Numbered from the stretch's first letter, positions 8,258 to 17,733 are shown. The stretch is DNA of 64,000 nucleotides from Streptomyces sp. ICC1 (GCF_003287935.1 NZ_CP030287.1:2123116-2187115), one strand, 5' to 3'. Made by a program: numbers and translations. Notes: generated from the letters alone by a model not told the origin.

Positions 8258-8542
8258 ATGAGCACTCTTGAGCCCGATCGCGGGACTGGTACGGGGACCC
8301 TCGTAGAGCCGACGCCGCAGGTGTCCCACGGTGACGGCGACCACGAGCGCTTCGCCCACTACGTCCAGAAGGACAAGATCATGGAGAGCGCGCTCGGGGG
8401 CACCCCCGTCGTCGCGCTCTGCGGCAAGGTCTGGGTTCCGGGGCGGGACCCGAAGAAGTACCCGGTCTGCCCCATGTGCAAGGAGATCTACGAGTCCATG
8501 GGCCCCGGCGGGGACAAGGACAAGGGCGGCAAGGACAAGTAG
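8258..8542 (+). CDS. DUF3039 family protein
   Basis: This 94-residue actinobacterial protein has the DUF3039 core: FAHYVQKDKIMESALGGTPVVALCGKVWVP and then YPVCPMCKEIYE. The CGK and CPMC cysteines could bind zinc. The C-terminus is a Gly/Lys/Asp tail. No function is established for the family. It lies directly after yqgE, an arrangement common in Streptomyces. Confidence 0.85.
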   Translation: MSTLEPDRGTGTGTLVEPTPQVSHGDGDHERFAHYVQKDKIMESALGGTPVVALCGKVWVPGRDPKKYPVCPMCKEIYESMGPGGDKDKGGKDK

Positions 8543-8691
8543 TCCGGCCCCCCTGAGCGGGACCAAGGCCCTCGGCGCGCACGGTTGCGTCCGGGGGCCT
8601 TTTCCGTGCCCCGGGGGCGGGTTAGGGTCGCCGCGTAAGCGCCATGTGAAACGTGCGTTGCACATGTTGCAACGGTGGAGGAGCCGATCCC

Positions 8692-10341
8692 ATGCCCGAG
8701 TTGATCCCGCAGCCGCGGTACGCGCGATTCCCGGCCGACGCCGGCACGTACGAGCTCACGGACCCGCTGCTCCACGCCGGACCCGGTGTCAGAGGCGCGG
8801 CCCGGTGGCTGCGCCGCGAGCTCGGCGCGGCCACCGGCTGGGCGCTCCCGGCCCCAGCCCAGGGGGACGCGTACGGCGGACGCCCGGTGATCCGCCTCGC
8901 GCTGCGCCCGGAGATCGCGCGGCACACCGGCCCCGAGTCGTACGAGCTCCACGTCGCGCCCGGCCTCGTACTCCTCGAAGGGACCGACGAGGCGGGCCTC
9001 TTCTACGCAGCCCAGACGCTGCGTCAGCTGCTCGGGCCCGACGCGTACCGACGGGCGCCTCTGCCGGGGGCGGTGTGGCGGCTGCCCATCGGGGGCATCG
9101 CCGACGGCCCCCGCTTCGGCTGGCGCGGCATGATGCTCGATGTCGCCCGGCACTTCCTGCCCAAGGACGGGGTGCTGCGCTACATCGACCTGCTCGCCGC
9201 CCACAAGCTCAACGTCCTGCACCTGCACCTGACGGACGACCAGGGCTGGCGGATCGAGATCAAGCGCCACCCGCGCCTCACCGAGGTGGGCGCGTGGCGG
9301 GCGCGCAGCCGCTGGGGCCACCGGGCCTCGCCGCTGTGGAACGAGACCCCGCACGGCGGCTTCTACACGCAGGACGACATCCGCGAGATCGTCGCGTACG
9401 CCGCCGAGCGGCACGTGCGGGTGGTGCCGGAGATCGACGTGCCGGGGCACTCGCAGGCCGCGATCGCCGCCTACCCGGAGCTGGGCAACACCGACGTGGT
9501 GGACACCGCCGCGCTGGAGGTGTGGGACGACTGGGGGATCAACGAGAACGTGCTCGCGCCCACCGAGGCCGTCCTGCGGTTCTACGAGGGGGTCTTCGAG
9601 GAGCTGCTGGAGCTGTTCCCGGCCGAGGTCTCGCCCTTCGTGCACGTGGGCGGGGACGAGTGCCCCAAGGCGCAGTGGAAGGCCTCGGCCGTCGCGCAGG
9701 GGCGGATCGCGGAACTGGGGGTCGACGGCGAGGACGGCCTGCAGTCCTGGTTCATCCGGCACTTCGACGGCTGGCTCGCGGCGCGCGGCCGCCGGCTGAT
9801 CGGCTGGGACGAGATCCTGGAGGGCGGACTCGCCCCCGGCGCGGCCGTCTCCTCCTGGCGCGGGTACGCGGGCGGGATCGCCGCCGCCGAGGCCGGCCAC
9901 GACGTGGTCATGTGCCCGGAGCAGCAGGTGTACCTGGACCACCGTCAGGCGGACGGCGGGGACGAGCCGATGCCCATCGGGTTCGTCCGCACACTGGAGG
10001 ATGTGTACCGGTTCGAGCCGGTTCCGCCGAAGTTGTCGGAAGAGGCCGCTTCCCGCGTGCTGGGCGCCCAGGCCAACGTGTGGACCGAGGTGATGGAGAA
10101 CCAGAGCCGGATCGACTACCAGGTGTTCCCGCGCCTCGCGGCCTTCGCCGAAGCGGTGTGGTCGCGGCTGCCGGAACCGGAGCGGCGGGACTACGCGGAC
10201 TTCGAGGCGCGGATGGCGGCGCACTACCCGCGCCTGGACGCGCTCGGGGTCGACTACCGCGCTCCCGGCGGGCCGTTGCCGTGGCAGCGCAGGCCCGGAG
10301 TGCTCGGCCGCCCGATCGAGGGAGCACCCCCGAACGTGTGA
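8692..10341 (+). CDS. Beta-N-acetylhexosaminidase, glycoside hydrolase family 20
   Basis: This 549-residue enzyme releases terminal GlcNAc or GalNAc, typically from chitin-derived oligosaccharides. A GH20b-like N-terminal domain (residues 1-130) precedes the TIM barrel, which begins GPRFGWRGMMLDVARHF. The catalytic Asp-Glu pair is in HVGGDECPKAQWK, near residue 320, with LHLHLTDDQGWR before it. I see no signal peptide, so it may act inside the cell on imported sugars. The ATG at 8692 follows GGAGGAG by 8 bases and is preferred over an in-frame upstream codon at 8653. Confidence 0.93.
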   Translation: MPELIPQPRYARFPADAGTYELTDPLLHAGPGVRGAARWLRRELGAATGWALPAPAQGDAYGGRPVIRLALRPEIARHTGPESYELHVAPGLVLLEGTDEAGLFYAAQTLRQLLGPDAYRRAPLPGAVWRLPIGGIADGPRFGWRGMMLDVARHFLPKDGVLRYIDLLAAHKLNVLHLHLTDDQGWRIEIKRHPRLTEVGAWRARSRWGHRASPLWNETPHGGFYTQDDIREIVAYAAERHVRVVPEIDVPGHSQAAIAAYPELGNTDVVDTAALEVWDDWGINENVLAPTEAVLRFYEGVFEELLELFPAEVSPFVHVGGDECPKAQWKASAVAQGRIAELGVDGEDGLQSWFIRHFDGWLAARGRRLIGWDEILEGGLAPGAAVSSWRGYAGGIAAAEAGHDVVMCPEQQVYLDHRQADGGDEPMPIGFVRTLEDVYRFEPVPPKLSEEAASRVLGAQANVWTEVMENQSRIDYQVFPRLAAFAEAVWSRLPEPERRDYADFEARMAAHYPRLDALGVDYRAPGGPLPWQRRPGVLGRPIEGAPPNV

Positions 10342-10577
10342 CGGACCCCCGTGCGGATGACGCGCGGGCCGCCGGACTCCGGCCGTCCGCGCCTGTGCCC
10401 GGCAGGTCCGGAGCGTGCCGCGCACACCCCCCGGTCAGCCTCCGGGCCCGGCGTGAGACCCTCGCCTCCGGTGCTCCGGAAGATGTGCCAGAGTTGCCAC
10501 GTCCCGGCGGTGAGCACGTACCGTACGGCGGACAGGCGTGAGCGCCAGGACCGGGACATCGGGAAGGGGCAGCTGGG

Positions 10578-11501
10578 TTGACCACGCACGCACCGCAGGC
10601 ACGGGATACGTCCCAGGGGCCCCGGGACGACCCGCAGGCGGGGAACGCGGCGCAGTCCGTGACGCTGCCGACCTCGCTCGACGAGGCCGTGGCGGCGCTC
10701 GCCGCCATGCCCGCCGCCGTCCCCGTGGCCGGCGGCACCGACCTCATGGCCGCCGTCAACGCCGGACTGCTGCGCCCCGCCGCCCTGGTGGGCCTCGGCC
10801 GGATCAACGAGATCCGCGGCTGGCAGTACCAGGACGGCCACGCGCTCCTCGGCGCCGGCCTCACGCACGCCAGGATGGGCCGGCCGGACTTCGCCGCCCT
10901 GATCCCGGCCCTGGCGGCCGCCGCGCGCGCCGCCGGGCCCCCGCAGATCCGCAACGCCGGGACGCTGGGCGGCAACATCGCCACCGCCGCCCCGACCGGT
11001 GACGCGCTGCCCGTGCTGGCCGCGCTGGAGGCCGTGCTCATCATCGTCGGGCCGGGCGGATCGCGCCGCGAGATCCCGGTCTCGCACCTGCTGGCCGGCC
11101 GGGAGATGCTGCGCCCCGGGGAGCTGATCGGCTTCGTACGGGTGCCGCTGCTGCACGCGCCGCAGGTGTTCCTGAAGGCGACGGGCCGCACCGGACCGGG
11201 TCGTGCGGTGGCGTCCGTGGGACTCGTACTGGACCCGGCGCGTCGCGGAGTGCGCTGCGCGATCGGCGCGGTCGCCCCGATGCCGCTGCGCCCGCTCGAA
11301 GCCGAGCAGTGGGTGGCTTCGCTGATCGACTGGGACGGGGACCGCAGCCTGGCCCCCGAGGCGCTGGAAGCCTTCGGCGAGTACGTCGCGGCCGCCTGCG
11401 TACCCGACCAGGGGGAGCCGGTGGCTCCCGGAGTACTGCATTTGCGGCGGACGGTGGCCGTGTTGGCACGGAGGGCCCTGGGGAGGGCGCTGAGCTCATG
11501 A
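10578..11501 (+). CDS. Molybdenum hydroxylase FAD-binding subunit (CoxM/XdhB type)
   Basis: This 307-residue medium subunit passes electrons from the 2Fe-2S subunit to FAD. The FAD-binding signatures are VAGGTDLMAAVNAGLLRP and IRNAGTLGGNIATAAPTGD. The start is a TTG preceded by GGAAGGGG. The stop overlaps the next start as ATGA, so the two are translationally coupled. The order FAD, 2Fe-2S, Mo is that of coxMSL and many xanthine-dehydrogenase-family operons. No maturation genes lie beside it. Confidence 0.9.
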   Translation: MTTHAPQARDTSQGPRDDPQAGNAAQSVTLPTSLDEAVAALAAMPAAVPVAGGTDLMAAVNAGLLRPAALVGLGRINEIRGWQYQDGHALLGAGLTHARMGRPDFAALIPALAAAARAAGPPQIRNAGTLGGNIATAAPTGDALPVLAALEAVLIIVGPGGSRREIPVSHLLAGREMLRPGELIGFVRVPLLHAPQVFLKATGRTGPGRAVASVGLVLDPARRGVRCAIGAVAPMPLRPLEAEQWVASLIDWDGDRSLAPEALEAFGEYVAAACVPDQGEPVAPGVLHLRRTVAVLARRALGRALSS

Positions 11502-13324
11502 GTGAGAACGAGAACACGGGCCCCGCGTGGGGCTGGGAGCCGGTGCCGCACGGCGGCGAGTACGACTCCGACGCGACGGCCTTCGTGAAGCTGCCGCAGG
11601 ACATGCTCGACGCGCTCGGCACCGGGGAGCCGCTGGCCGCTCCCGGGCACGGCTACGTGCCGCCGCCGATGATCGTGCCGCTGGGCACGGCGAGCACCGA
11701 CCCGTCGGCCACCGGCACCTGGACGATGCCCGTGCAGTGGCCCGAGGCGGGCGCCCCGGCCCCGGCCGACGCGGGCGCGGGTGCCGCGGCCGTCGCCGGT
11801 CACGCGGCCGCCCAGGCCGTCGCCGCGCGGGCCCCGATCCCGGCCTCGGTGCCGCTCCCGGCCTCGGTGGCCGCGGCGTTCGCCGAGCCCGCCCCGGAGC
11901 CGGCCGCGGAGGCCGCCCGGACGAACGCCGGCGGCGCGCACGAATCGAGCGAGACCGCCGAGTGGCACTTCCCCGAAGCCGCCGCGAGCGATGTGTGGAC
12001 ACCGGGCGGGACGGGCGACACGGGCAGCTTCGGGCAGCTCGCGGCGTCGGCCGACTGGAGCCAGGCCCCCGCGACCCTGCCGGGCGGGGCCGCGGCGCCG
12101 TGGGCGAGCCACCCCGACTTCGAGGGCGCGCGCGGATACGCGGCGCAGCAGCCGGGCCAGGACGCCCTGAGTTCGGGGGCGCTGCCGGGTGCTCCCGCCG
12201 CGGCGTCCGGATCCGGCGCCGGCGGCTTCGCGGGCGGCCCGGGACGCGGACCGCGCGTGCTGGGCGGCCCGGGGGTCGGTACGCCGCTCCCGGCGGAGTC
12301 CGCGGGCCCCGAGGGGGAGCCGGCCTACCCGGCCCCGCACGACATCGAAGCCGCCCACGGCCCGGCGCGGATCCCGGTGACGGGGGAGCGGCCGCATCCG
12401 GGGACCGAGGCGGAGGCCGCCGAGGCGCCGGAGGCCGGGGCCGCCGGAGCCGTGCCCGAGGGTGCGCACGCGGAGGCGGCCGGGGACGCGCACACCTACG
12501 GCGGAGCCGGGGCCGCGCTCGCACCGGGTTCGGACACCGCCGACAGCGCTGTCGCGACCGCCTCGGCGGAGCAGGCCGCAGGGGCGGGGTCCGAGGGGGC
12601 GACGTACGGCGAAGAGGACACGGATGCGGCGGACGCCGCGGCCGACGCCCACCACGAGCACCCGCCGGCCTCCTACGTCCTGCGCGTCAACGGCGCCGAC
12701 CGCCCGGTCACCGGCGCCTGGATCGGCGAGTCCCTCCTCTACGTGCTGCGCGAGCGCCTCGGCCTCGCCGGCGCCAAGGACGGCTGCTCGCAGGGCGAGT
12801 GCGGGGCGTGCGCCGTGCAGGTCGACGGCCGGCTCGTCGCCTCCTGCCTCGTCCCGGCGGCGACGGCGGCGGGCAGCGAGGTCCGCACCGTGGAAGGTCT
12901 CGCGACCGACGGGGAACTGTCGGACGTGCAGCAGGCGTTGTGCAGGTCGGGTGCGGTGCAGTGCGGGTTCTGCGTGCCCGGCATGGCGATGACCATCCAC
13001 GACCTGCTCGAAGGCAACCACGCCCCGAGCGAGCTGGAGACCCGCCAGGCCCTGTGCGGCAACCTCTGCCGCTGCTCGGGCTATTCGGGCGTCATCGACG
13101 CCGTGCGCGAGGTGGCTGCCGAGCGCGAGGCGGCGTCGGAAGCGGCCGCGGCGGCCTCGGCCGAGGCGCGGATCCCGCACCAGGCCCCGCCCGGCGAGGG
13201 CGGCGTCCACGGAATGCCGGGCATGCCCGGGAACCAGGGCACGCAGGGCCACTACGGCAACCAGGGCAACCAGGGCAACCAAGGCCTGCACGGGCACGGC
13301 AACCAGCAGGGAGGCACGGCGTGA
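11498..13324 (+). CDS. Molybdenum hydroxylase 2Fe-2S subunit with long low-complexity extension
   Basis: The C-terminal part from about residue 388 is a normal small subunit. The first cluster is in KDGCSQGECGACAVQVDG and the second in CGFCVPGMAM and CGNLCRCSGY. The usual length is about 160 residues, but this protein has 608. The first 387 residues are Ala/Gly/Pro/Glu-rich, with a short tryptophan-containing start (WGWEPVPHGGEYDSDATAFVKLP region). The C-terminus is a tail of repeated GNQ units. The ATG overlaps the upstream stop and the stop overlaps the next GTG, so the long form is translated as one protein. The role of the extension is unknown. Confidence 0.85.
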   Translation: MSENENTGPAWGWEPVPHGGEYDSDATAFVKLPQDMLDALGTGEPLAAPGHGYVPPPMIVPLGTASTDPSATGTWTMPVQWPEAGAPAPADAGAGAAAVAGHAAAQAVAARAPIPASVPLPASVAAAFAEPAPEPAAEAARTNAGGAHESSETAEWHFPEAAASDVWTPGGTGDTGSFGQLAASADWSQAPATLPGGAAAPWASHPDFEGARGYAAQQPGQDALSSGALPGAPAAASGSGAGGFAGGPGRGPRVLGGPGVGTPLPAESAGPEGEPAYPAPHDIEAAHGPARIPVTGERPHPGTEAEAAEAPEAGAAGAVPEGAHAEAAGDAHTYGGAGAALAPGSDTADSAVATASAEQAAGAGSEGATYGEEDTDAADAAADAHHEHPPASYVLRVNGADRPVTGAWIGESLLYVLRERLGLAGAKDGCSQGECGACAVQVDGRLVASCLVPAATAAGSEVRTVEGLATDGELSDVQQALCRSGAVQCGFCVPGMAMTIHDLLEGNHAPSELETRQALCGNLCRCSGYSGVIDAVREVAAEREAASEAAAAASAEARIPHQAPPGEGGVHGMPGMPGNQGTQGHYGNQGNQGNQGLHGHGNQQGGTA

Positions 13325-15678
13325 GCGCCCACGACGCGGCCACGGCATCGGCGCTCTCCGGGTCCACCGGGTCCACCGGGGTCTCCGCGGCGCCCCCCGA
13401 GGGCACGGACCCCGCCGCGCGGGAAGTCCCGCGCGGCATCGGCGCGTCCGTCCCGGCCACCGACACCCGCGCCAAGACCGAGGGCACCTTCCCCTACGCC
13501 GCCGACCTGTGGGCCGAGGGCCTCCTGTGGGCAGCCGTGCTGCGCTCCCCGCACGCCCACGCCCGCATCCTGTCCATCGACACCACGGCCGCCACCGAGA
13601 TGCCCGGCGTGCGCGCCGTCGTCACCCACGCCGACGTCCCCGGCGCCACCACGCACGGCCGCCGCATCGCCGACCGGCCCGTCTTCGCGCACGACGTGGT
13701 CCGCCACCACGGCGAGCCTATCGCCGCCGTCGCCGCCGACCACCCGGACACCGCACGCCTCGCGGCCGCCGCGATCGCCGTCGAGTACGAGCTCCTCGAC
13801 CCGGTCACCGACCCCGAACAGGCCTTCGGCGCCCCCGCCCTGCACCCCGACGGCAACCTGATCCGGCACATCCCGCTGCGCTACGGCGACCCGGAGGCCA
13901 CCGGCGAAGTCGTCGTCGAGGGCCTCTACCGCATCGGCCGCCAGGACCCCGCGCCCATCGGCGCCGAGGCCGGGCTGGCCGTGCCGCGCCCCGACGGCGG
14001 CGTGGAGATCTACACCGCCTCCACCGACCCGCACACCGACCGCGACCTCGCCGCCGCCTGCTTCGGACTCGAACCGGACCGCGTGCGCGTCGTCGTCACC
14101 GGCGTCCCGGGCGCGACGGCCGACCGCGAGGACGCCGCCTTCCAGCTCCCGCTGGGCCTCCTCGCCCTGCGCACCGGCTGCCCGGTGAAGCTGGCCGCCA
14201 CCCGCGAGGAGTCCTTCCTCGGCCACCCCCACCGCCACCCGACGCTGCTGCGCTACCGCCACCACGCGGACGCGGACGGCCGCCTGGTCAAGGTCGAGGC
14301 CCAGATCCTGATGGACGGCGGCGCCTACGCCGACGCCTCCTCGGAGTCCCTCGCGGCGGCCGTGGCCTTCGCGTGCGGCCCGTACGTCGTCCCGCACGCC
14401 TTCGTCGAGGGCTGGGCGGTCCGTACGAACAACCCGCCGTCGGGCCACGTGCGCGGCGAAGGCGCCATGCAGGTCTGCGCGGCGTACGAGGGCCAGATGG
14501 ACAAGCTCGCCGCCGCCCTCGGCATAGACGGCGCGGAACTGCGCCTGCGCAACGTCCTGGCCACCGGCGACCTGCTGCCCACCGGGCAGACGGTCACCTG
14601 CCCCGCCCCCGTCGCCGAACTGCTGCGCGCGGTCCGCGACTACGAGCTCCCGCCGCTCCCGAAGGACACCCCGGAGGAGGACTGGCTGCTCCCCGGCGGC
14701 CTGGAGGGCGCGGGCGAGCCGGGCGCGGTGCGGCGCGGAGTCGGGTACGGGGTCGGCATGGTCCACATGCTCGGCGCGGAGGGCACCGACGAGGTGTCCA
14801 CGGCCACGGTCAAGGTGGTCGGCGGCACCGCGACGGTCATCTGCGCGGCCGTCGACACCGGCCAGGGCTTCTCCACGCTCGCCCGCCAGATCGTCCAGGA
14901 GACCCTGGGCGTGGACGAGGTCGTCGTGGCCCCGGTCGACACCGACCAGCCGCCGGCGGGTCCCTCGGCGCACGGCCGCCACACGTGGGTCTCGGGCGGC
15001 GCGGTGGAGCGGGCGGCGAAGATGGTCCGCACCCAGCTCCTCCAGCCGATGGCCCACAAGCTCGGCATGTCCACGGAGCTCCTGCAGATCGCGGACGGCC
15101 GGATCACCTCGTACGACGGCGCCTTCTCCACGACGGTCGCCGAGGCGATGGAGGGCAAGGAACTCTGGGCGACGGCCCAGTGCCGCCCCCACCCGACCGA
15201 GCCGCTGGACGCGGACGGGCAGGGCGACGCCTTCGTCGGCCTCGCCTTCTGCGCGATCCGCGCGGTGGTGGACGTGGACATCGAGCTGGGCTCGGTCCGC
15301 GTCGTCGAACTCGCGGTCGCCCAGGACGTGGGCCGCGTCCTCAACCCCCGCCAGCTGGCGGCCCGCATCGAGGCGGGCGTCATCCAGGGCGTCGGGGCGT
15401 CCCTGACGGAGAACCTGCGCACGGCCTCCGGCCTGATCCGCCACCCCGACCTGACGGGCTACGCCCTGCCCACGTCGCTGGACGCCCCGACGGTCCGCAT
15501 CGTCAAGCTGGTCGAGGAGCGCGACGTGGTGGCCCCCTTCGGGGCCAAGCCGGCGAGCGCCGTCCCGGTGGTCACCTCCCCGGCGGCGGTGGCCTCGGCG
15601 GTCCGCGCGGCCACGGGCCGCCCGGTCAACCGGCTCCCGATCCGCCCCTCGGCGGCAGTGGCATCGCCCAACGCCTGA
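13321..15678 (+). CDS. Xanthine dehydrogenase-family molybdopterin-binding subunit
   Basis: This 785-residue large subunit carries the molybdopterin cofactor and oxidises a heterocycle or aldehyde. The family start GIGASVPATDTRAKTEGTFPYAADL and the segment GHVRGEGAMQVCAAYEGQMD are visible. The latter stands where CO dehydrogenases carry their AYxCSFR loop, so this is not a form I CO dehydrogenase. The C-terminal cofactor-binding region includes AQDVGRVLNPRQLAARIEAG. The GTG start overlaps the upstream stop (GTGA). The substrate cannot be read from the sequence; purine or aldehyde oxidation is most likely. Confidence 0.9.
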   Translation: MSAHDAATASALSGSTGSTGVSAAPPEGTDPAAREVPRGIGASVPATDTRAKTEGTFPYAADLWAEGLLWAAVLRSPHAHARILSIDTTAATEMPGVRAVVTHADVPGATTHGRRIADRPVFAHDVVRHHGEPIAAVAADHPDTARLAAAAIAVEYELLDPVTDPEQAFGAPALHPDGNLIRHIPLRYGDPEATGEVVVEGLYRIGRQDPAPIGAEAGLAVPRPDGGVEIYTASTDPHTDRDLAAACFGLEPDRVRVVVTGVPGATADREDAAFQLPLGLLALRTGCPVKLAATREESFLGHPHRHPTLLRYRHHADADGRLVKVEAQILMDGGAYADASSESLAAAVAFACGPYVVPHAFVEGWAVRTNNPPSGHVRGEGAMQVCAAYEGQMDKLAAALGIDGAELRLRNVLATGDLLPTGQTVTCPAPVAELLRAVRDYELPPLPKDTPEEDWLLPGGLEGAGEPGAVRRGVGYGVGMVHMLGAEGTDEVSTATVKVVGGTATVICAAVDTGQGFSTLARQIVQETLGVDEVVVAPVDTDQPPAGPSAHGRHTWVSGGAVERAAKMVRTQLLQPMAHKLGMSTELLQIADGRITSYDGAFSTTVAEAMEGKELWATAQCRPHPTEPLDADGQGDAFVGLAFCAIRAVVDVDIELGSVRVVELAVAQDVGRVLNPRQLAARIEAGVIQGVGASLTENLRTASGLIRHPDLTGYALPTSLDAPTVRIVKLVEERDVVAPFGAKPASAVPVVTSPAAVASAVRAATGRPVNRLPIRPSAAVASPNA

Positions 15679-15693
15679 CCCAAGGCCCGGACC

Positions 15694-15716
15694 CGCGGCC
15701 GGCCCCGCCGGCCGCG
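15694..15716. terminator. Hairpin after the molybdenum hydroxylase operon
   Basis: CGCGGCCGGC (15694-15703), CCC and GCCGGCCGCG (15707-15716) form a perfect 10-bp stem 16 bp after the operon's last stop codon. There is no U-run. Confidence 0.55.
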
Positions 15717-15912
15717 GCCGGGCGCCTTGGCGTCCGGGCACCCGCTTCGCCTGATTGTCTTGGCACGCCAGAAGCCCACTCGATGAAGAAGCAGAGCAAC
15801 GGGGCCTGTGAGAAGCGTCGCCTGGGCCCCGCTCGGTGGTGTTGAGAGACCTGATGAGGTTCTCGCCTCGCCCAACCATTAGTTCTAAAGCCGCAGTTCA
15901 GAGCCACTGTAT

Positions 15913-16051
15913 TGACGCAATCAATGAATCTGACCACCATGAGGCCTCGGCTGCTCGCCTCTGGGGCGCGCGCCCTGCGAAAGGAATTACCGTGAGCCCG
16001 GCACTCCTTGTGAGTGACCGGGCTTTCTCGTGCTCTGCGACGCACTCTTGA
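15913..16051 (+). other. Possible short transcript with leader peptide and hairpin
   Basis: This lies in the 440-bp gap 15679-16118. A TTGACG box at 15914 with a weak -10 near 15937 could drive a short RNA. A GTG at 15992 after AAAGGAA opens a 19-codon frame ending at 16051. The hairpin 15995-16024 (AGCCCGGCACTC with its near-complement), followed by TTCTCG, overlaps that frame. It may be a leader for the gene at 16119 or a small RNA. Nothing else is evident in the gap. Confidence 0.25.
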
Positions 16052-16118
16052 CGATGCTCATTCGTGCGGGCGACGCTCGTGCAACCAGACGCAACTGACT
16101 CGTCAGGAGTGCAAGGCC

Positions 16119-16364
16119 ATGGCTCTACTGTTCTTCGGCAAGGACCCCAACAGCAACGGCGACAACTGCCCCAGCGTGTGGGTGGACGACACGTCGGCCG
16201 ATCTCGTCATCCAGGGTGTGAAGGCTGACGAGGCCACGCAAACGGAATGCCTCACCGTGGGCGGCATCCCGGACCATGAGGGCGTCGTGCGTATCCCGGT
16301 AAGCATGGTGGACCAGATCAGGAAGGCGTGTGATGAAGCCGAGCAGCGTGCCGCCGTTCGGTGA
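16119..16364 (+). CDS. Small conserved actinobacterial protein (unknown function)
   Basis: This 81-residue acidic protein starts MALLFFGKDPNSNGDNCPSVWVDD and contains no domain I can name. Similar short proteins sit immediately before DUF6879 and DUF5753-regulator genes in many Streptomyces accessory loci, so it belongs to the same cassette. ATG 16119 is preferred because AGGAG lies upstream at 16104. Its 3' end overlaps the next gene by 32 bases, which implies translational coupling. Confidence 0.7.
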   Translation: MALLFFGKDPNSNGDNCPSVWVDDTSADLVIQGVKADEATQTECLTVGGIPDHEGVVRIPVSMVDQIRKACDEAEQRAAVR

Positions 16365-16857
16365 GCTGATTGCGGGGTGCCAGAGGTCGGCCGTCCACCT
16401 GGAGCTGCGCGACTCGTACGGCATCGCCTCGGAGGACGAGGACTTCGCCATGTGGCGGGAGCTTGGCGGGATCAGCCCCGAGTCGGTCGAGAGCCGCCGC
16501 CCGTGGCTCGACCTGGTGAAGGAAGCCGTCGGCCGTGGCGTCGTCATGCGCCGTGCCCGCATCGTCTCCGTGCCGGTCAGCGCGTACATCCGGTACGAGC
16601 ACGCGGGTACGTACCTGAACGTCGGGGCCGGGGAGTTGATCCGCTGGCTCCCTCGCCCCGAGGCCGCCACGCTCGCTCTTCCGGGTGCCGACTTCTGGCT
16701 GTTCGATGACCGCCTCATCCGCTTCGGCCACTTCTCCGGCGACGGGTCGTTCGTGGGCCACGAGCTGAACGACGACCCCGAGGTCGTCAAGATGTGCGCC
16801 GACGCGTTCGAGTCGGTCTGGGACCGTTCCACACCCCACGAGGAGTTCACGGTCTGA
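16333..16857 (+). CDS. DUF6879 family protein
   Basis: This 174-residue protein resembles DUF6879 members, which are common in Streptomyces beside XRE/DUF5753 regulators. Recognisable features are LRDSYGIASEDEDFAMWRELGG, a central basic strand VVMRRARIVSVPVSAYIRYEH, and the C-terminal FWLFDDRLIRFGHFSGDGSFVG. No catalytic motif is visible. The ATG lies 6 bases after GGAAGG, inside the end of the previous gene. The family is suspected of taking part in toxin-antitoxin-like or regulatory modules, but the function is not established. Confidence 0.75.
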   Translation: MKPSSVPPFGELIAGCQRSAVHLELRDSYGIASEDEDFAMWRELGGISPESVESRRPWLDLVKEAVGRGVVMRRARIVSVPVSAYIRYEHAGTYLNVGAGELIRWLPRPEAATLALPGADFWLFDDRLIRFGHFSGDGSFVGHELNDDPEVVKMCADAFESVWDRSTPHEEFTV

Positions 16858-16881
16858 CCCGCGTCAGCCCTCCGCCAGCCC

Positions 16882-17733
16882 ATGCCCAGCTACCAGTCAT
16901 CCAGCGTCGAGAACGCACGCAAGGCCGTCGCGGCACGTCTGCGGGAGGTCCGCCTCGACGCTGGGCTGAAAGGGCATGAGCTGGCGGCACGCTGCGGCTG
17001 GCACAAGTCCAAGGTGTCGCGGATCGAGAACGCGATCACGCCCCCGGCCGACGCGGACATCCGCGACTGGTGCGCTGGGTGTGGTGCCGACGACCAGGCT
17101 CCGGACATCATCGCCACCTCGCGCACGGCTGACTCGATGTACCTGGAGTGGAAGCGTCTCCAGCGAACAGGCCTGCGGCGTCTCCAGGAGTCCCGCGTCC
17201 CGCTGTACGAGCGGACCAAGCTTCATCGCGGCTACGCCTCGCACGTCATGCCCGGCCTGTTCCAGACGCCGGCATACGCATCTGCCCTGCTGGGCGTGAT
17301 CGGGAGGTTCCACCGAGCACCGAGAGACATCCCCGAAGCCGTGGCTGCCCGGATGGCGCGAGCCCACGTCCTCCAGGGGGCTGGGCACCGCTTCATCTTC
17401 TTGATCGAGGAAGCCGTCCTGCGGTACCAGATCGGCGACGCGGAGTGCATGGCCGGTCAGCTCGGACACCTGCTGTCGGTCATGTCGCTGCCCGCTGTCT
17501 CGGTCGGCGTGATCCCCTTCGCGGCCAGTGAGCGAAGCATGTGGACCCTGGAGACCTTCGACATCTTCGACGACGAGCGGGTGCATGTGGAACTTCTCAC
17601 CGCTCAGGTGACCCTCACCGCGCCCAGCGAAGTGGGCATGTACATGAGGGCCTTCGGGGATCTTCGAGACCTGGCCGTGTACGGCTCGGATGCTCGTGCG
17701 TGCGTGGCTACCGCCCTCGCGGCGCTGGGCTAA
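16882..17733 (+). CDS. XRE-type regulator with DUF5753 (Scr1-like antitoxin family)
   Basis: This 283-residue protein has an N-terminal helix-turn-helix (VRLDAGLKGHELAARCGWHKSKVSRIENA, residues 24-52). A DUF5753 domain follows, with the characteristic MPGLFQTPAYA and the later GDLRDLAVYGSDA end. Streptomyces encode dozens of such proteins, usually paired with DUF397 or DUF6879 proteins. They are annotated as antitoxin-like regulators, and some affect development and antibiotic production. Here it follows the DUF6879 gene by 24 bp, so the three genes form one operon. Confidence 0.88.
   Translation: MPSYQSSSVENARKAVAARLREVRLDAGLKGHELAARCGWHKSKVSRIENAITPPADADIRDWCAGCGADDQAPDIIATSRTADSMYLEWKRLQRTGLRRLQESRVPLYERTKLHRGYASHVMPGLFQTPAYASALLGVIGRFHRAPRDIPEAVAARMARAHVLQGAGHRFIFLIEEAVLRYQIGDAECMAGQLGHLLSVMSLPAVSVGVIPFAASERSMWTLETFDIFDDERVHVELLTAQVTLTAPSEVGMYMRAFGDLRDLAVYGSDARACVATALAALG

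Noticed and set aside
9908..13348. Long minus-strand frame across the hexosaminidase and molybdenum hydroxylase genes
   Set aside because: It runs through several real genes in antisense and shows only repetitive composition, so it is not a gene.
13321..15678. Large subunit as form I carbon monoxide dehydrogenase, suggested by the M-S-L gene order
   Set aside because: The AYxCSFR active-site loop of form I CoxL is absent and no cox maturation genes are present, so only the broader family is claimed.
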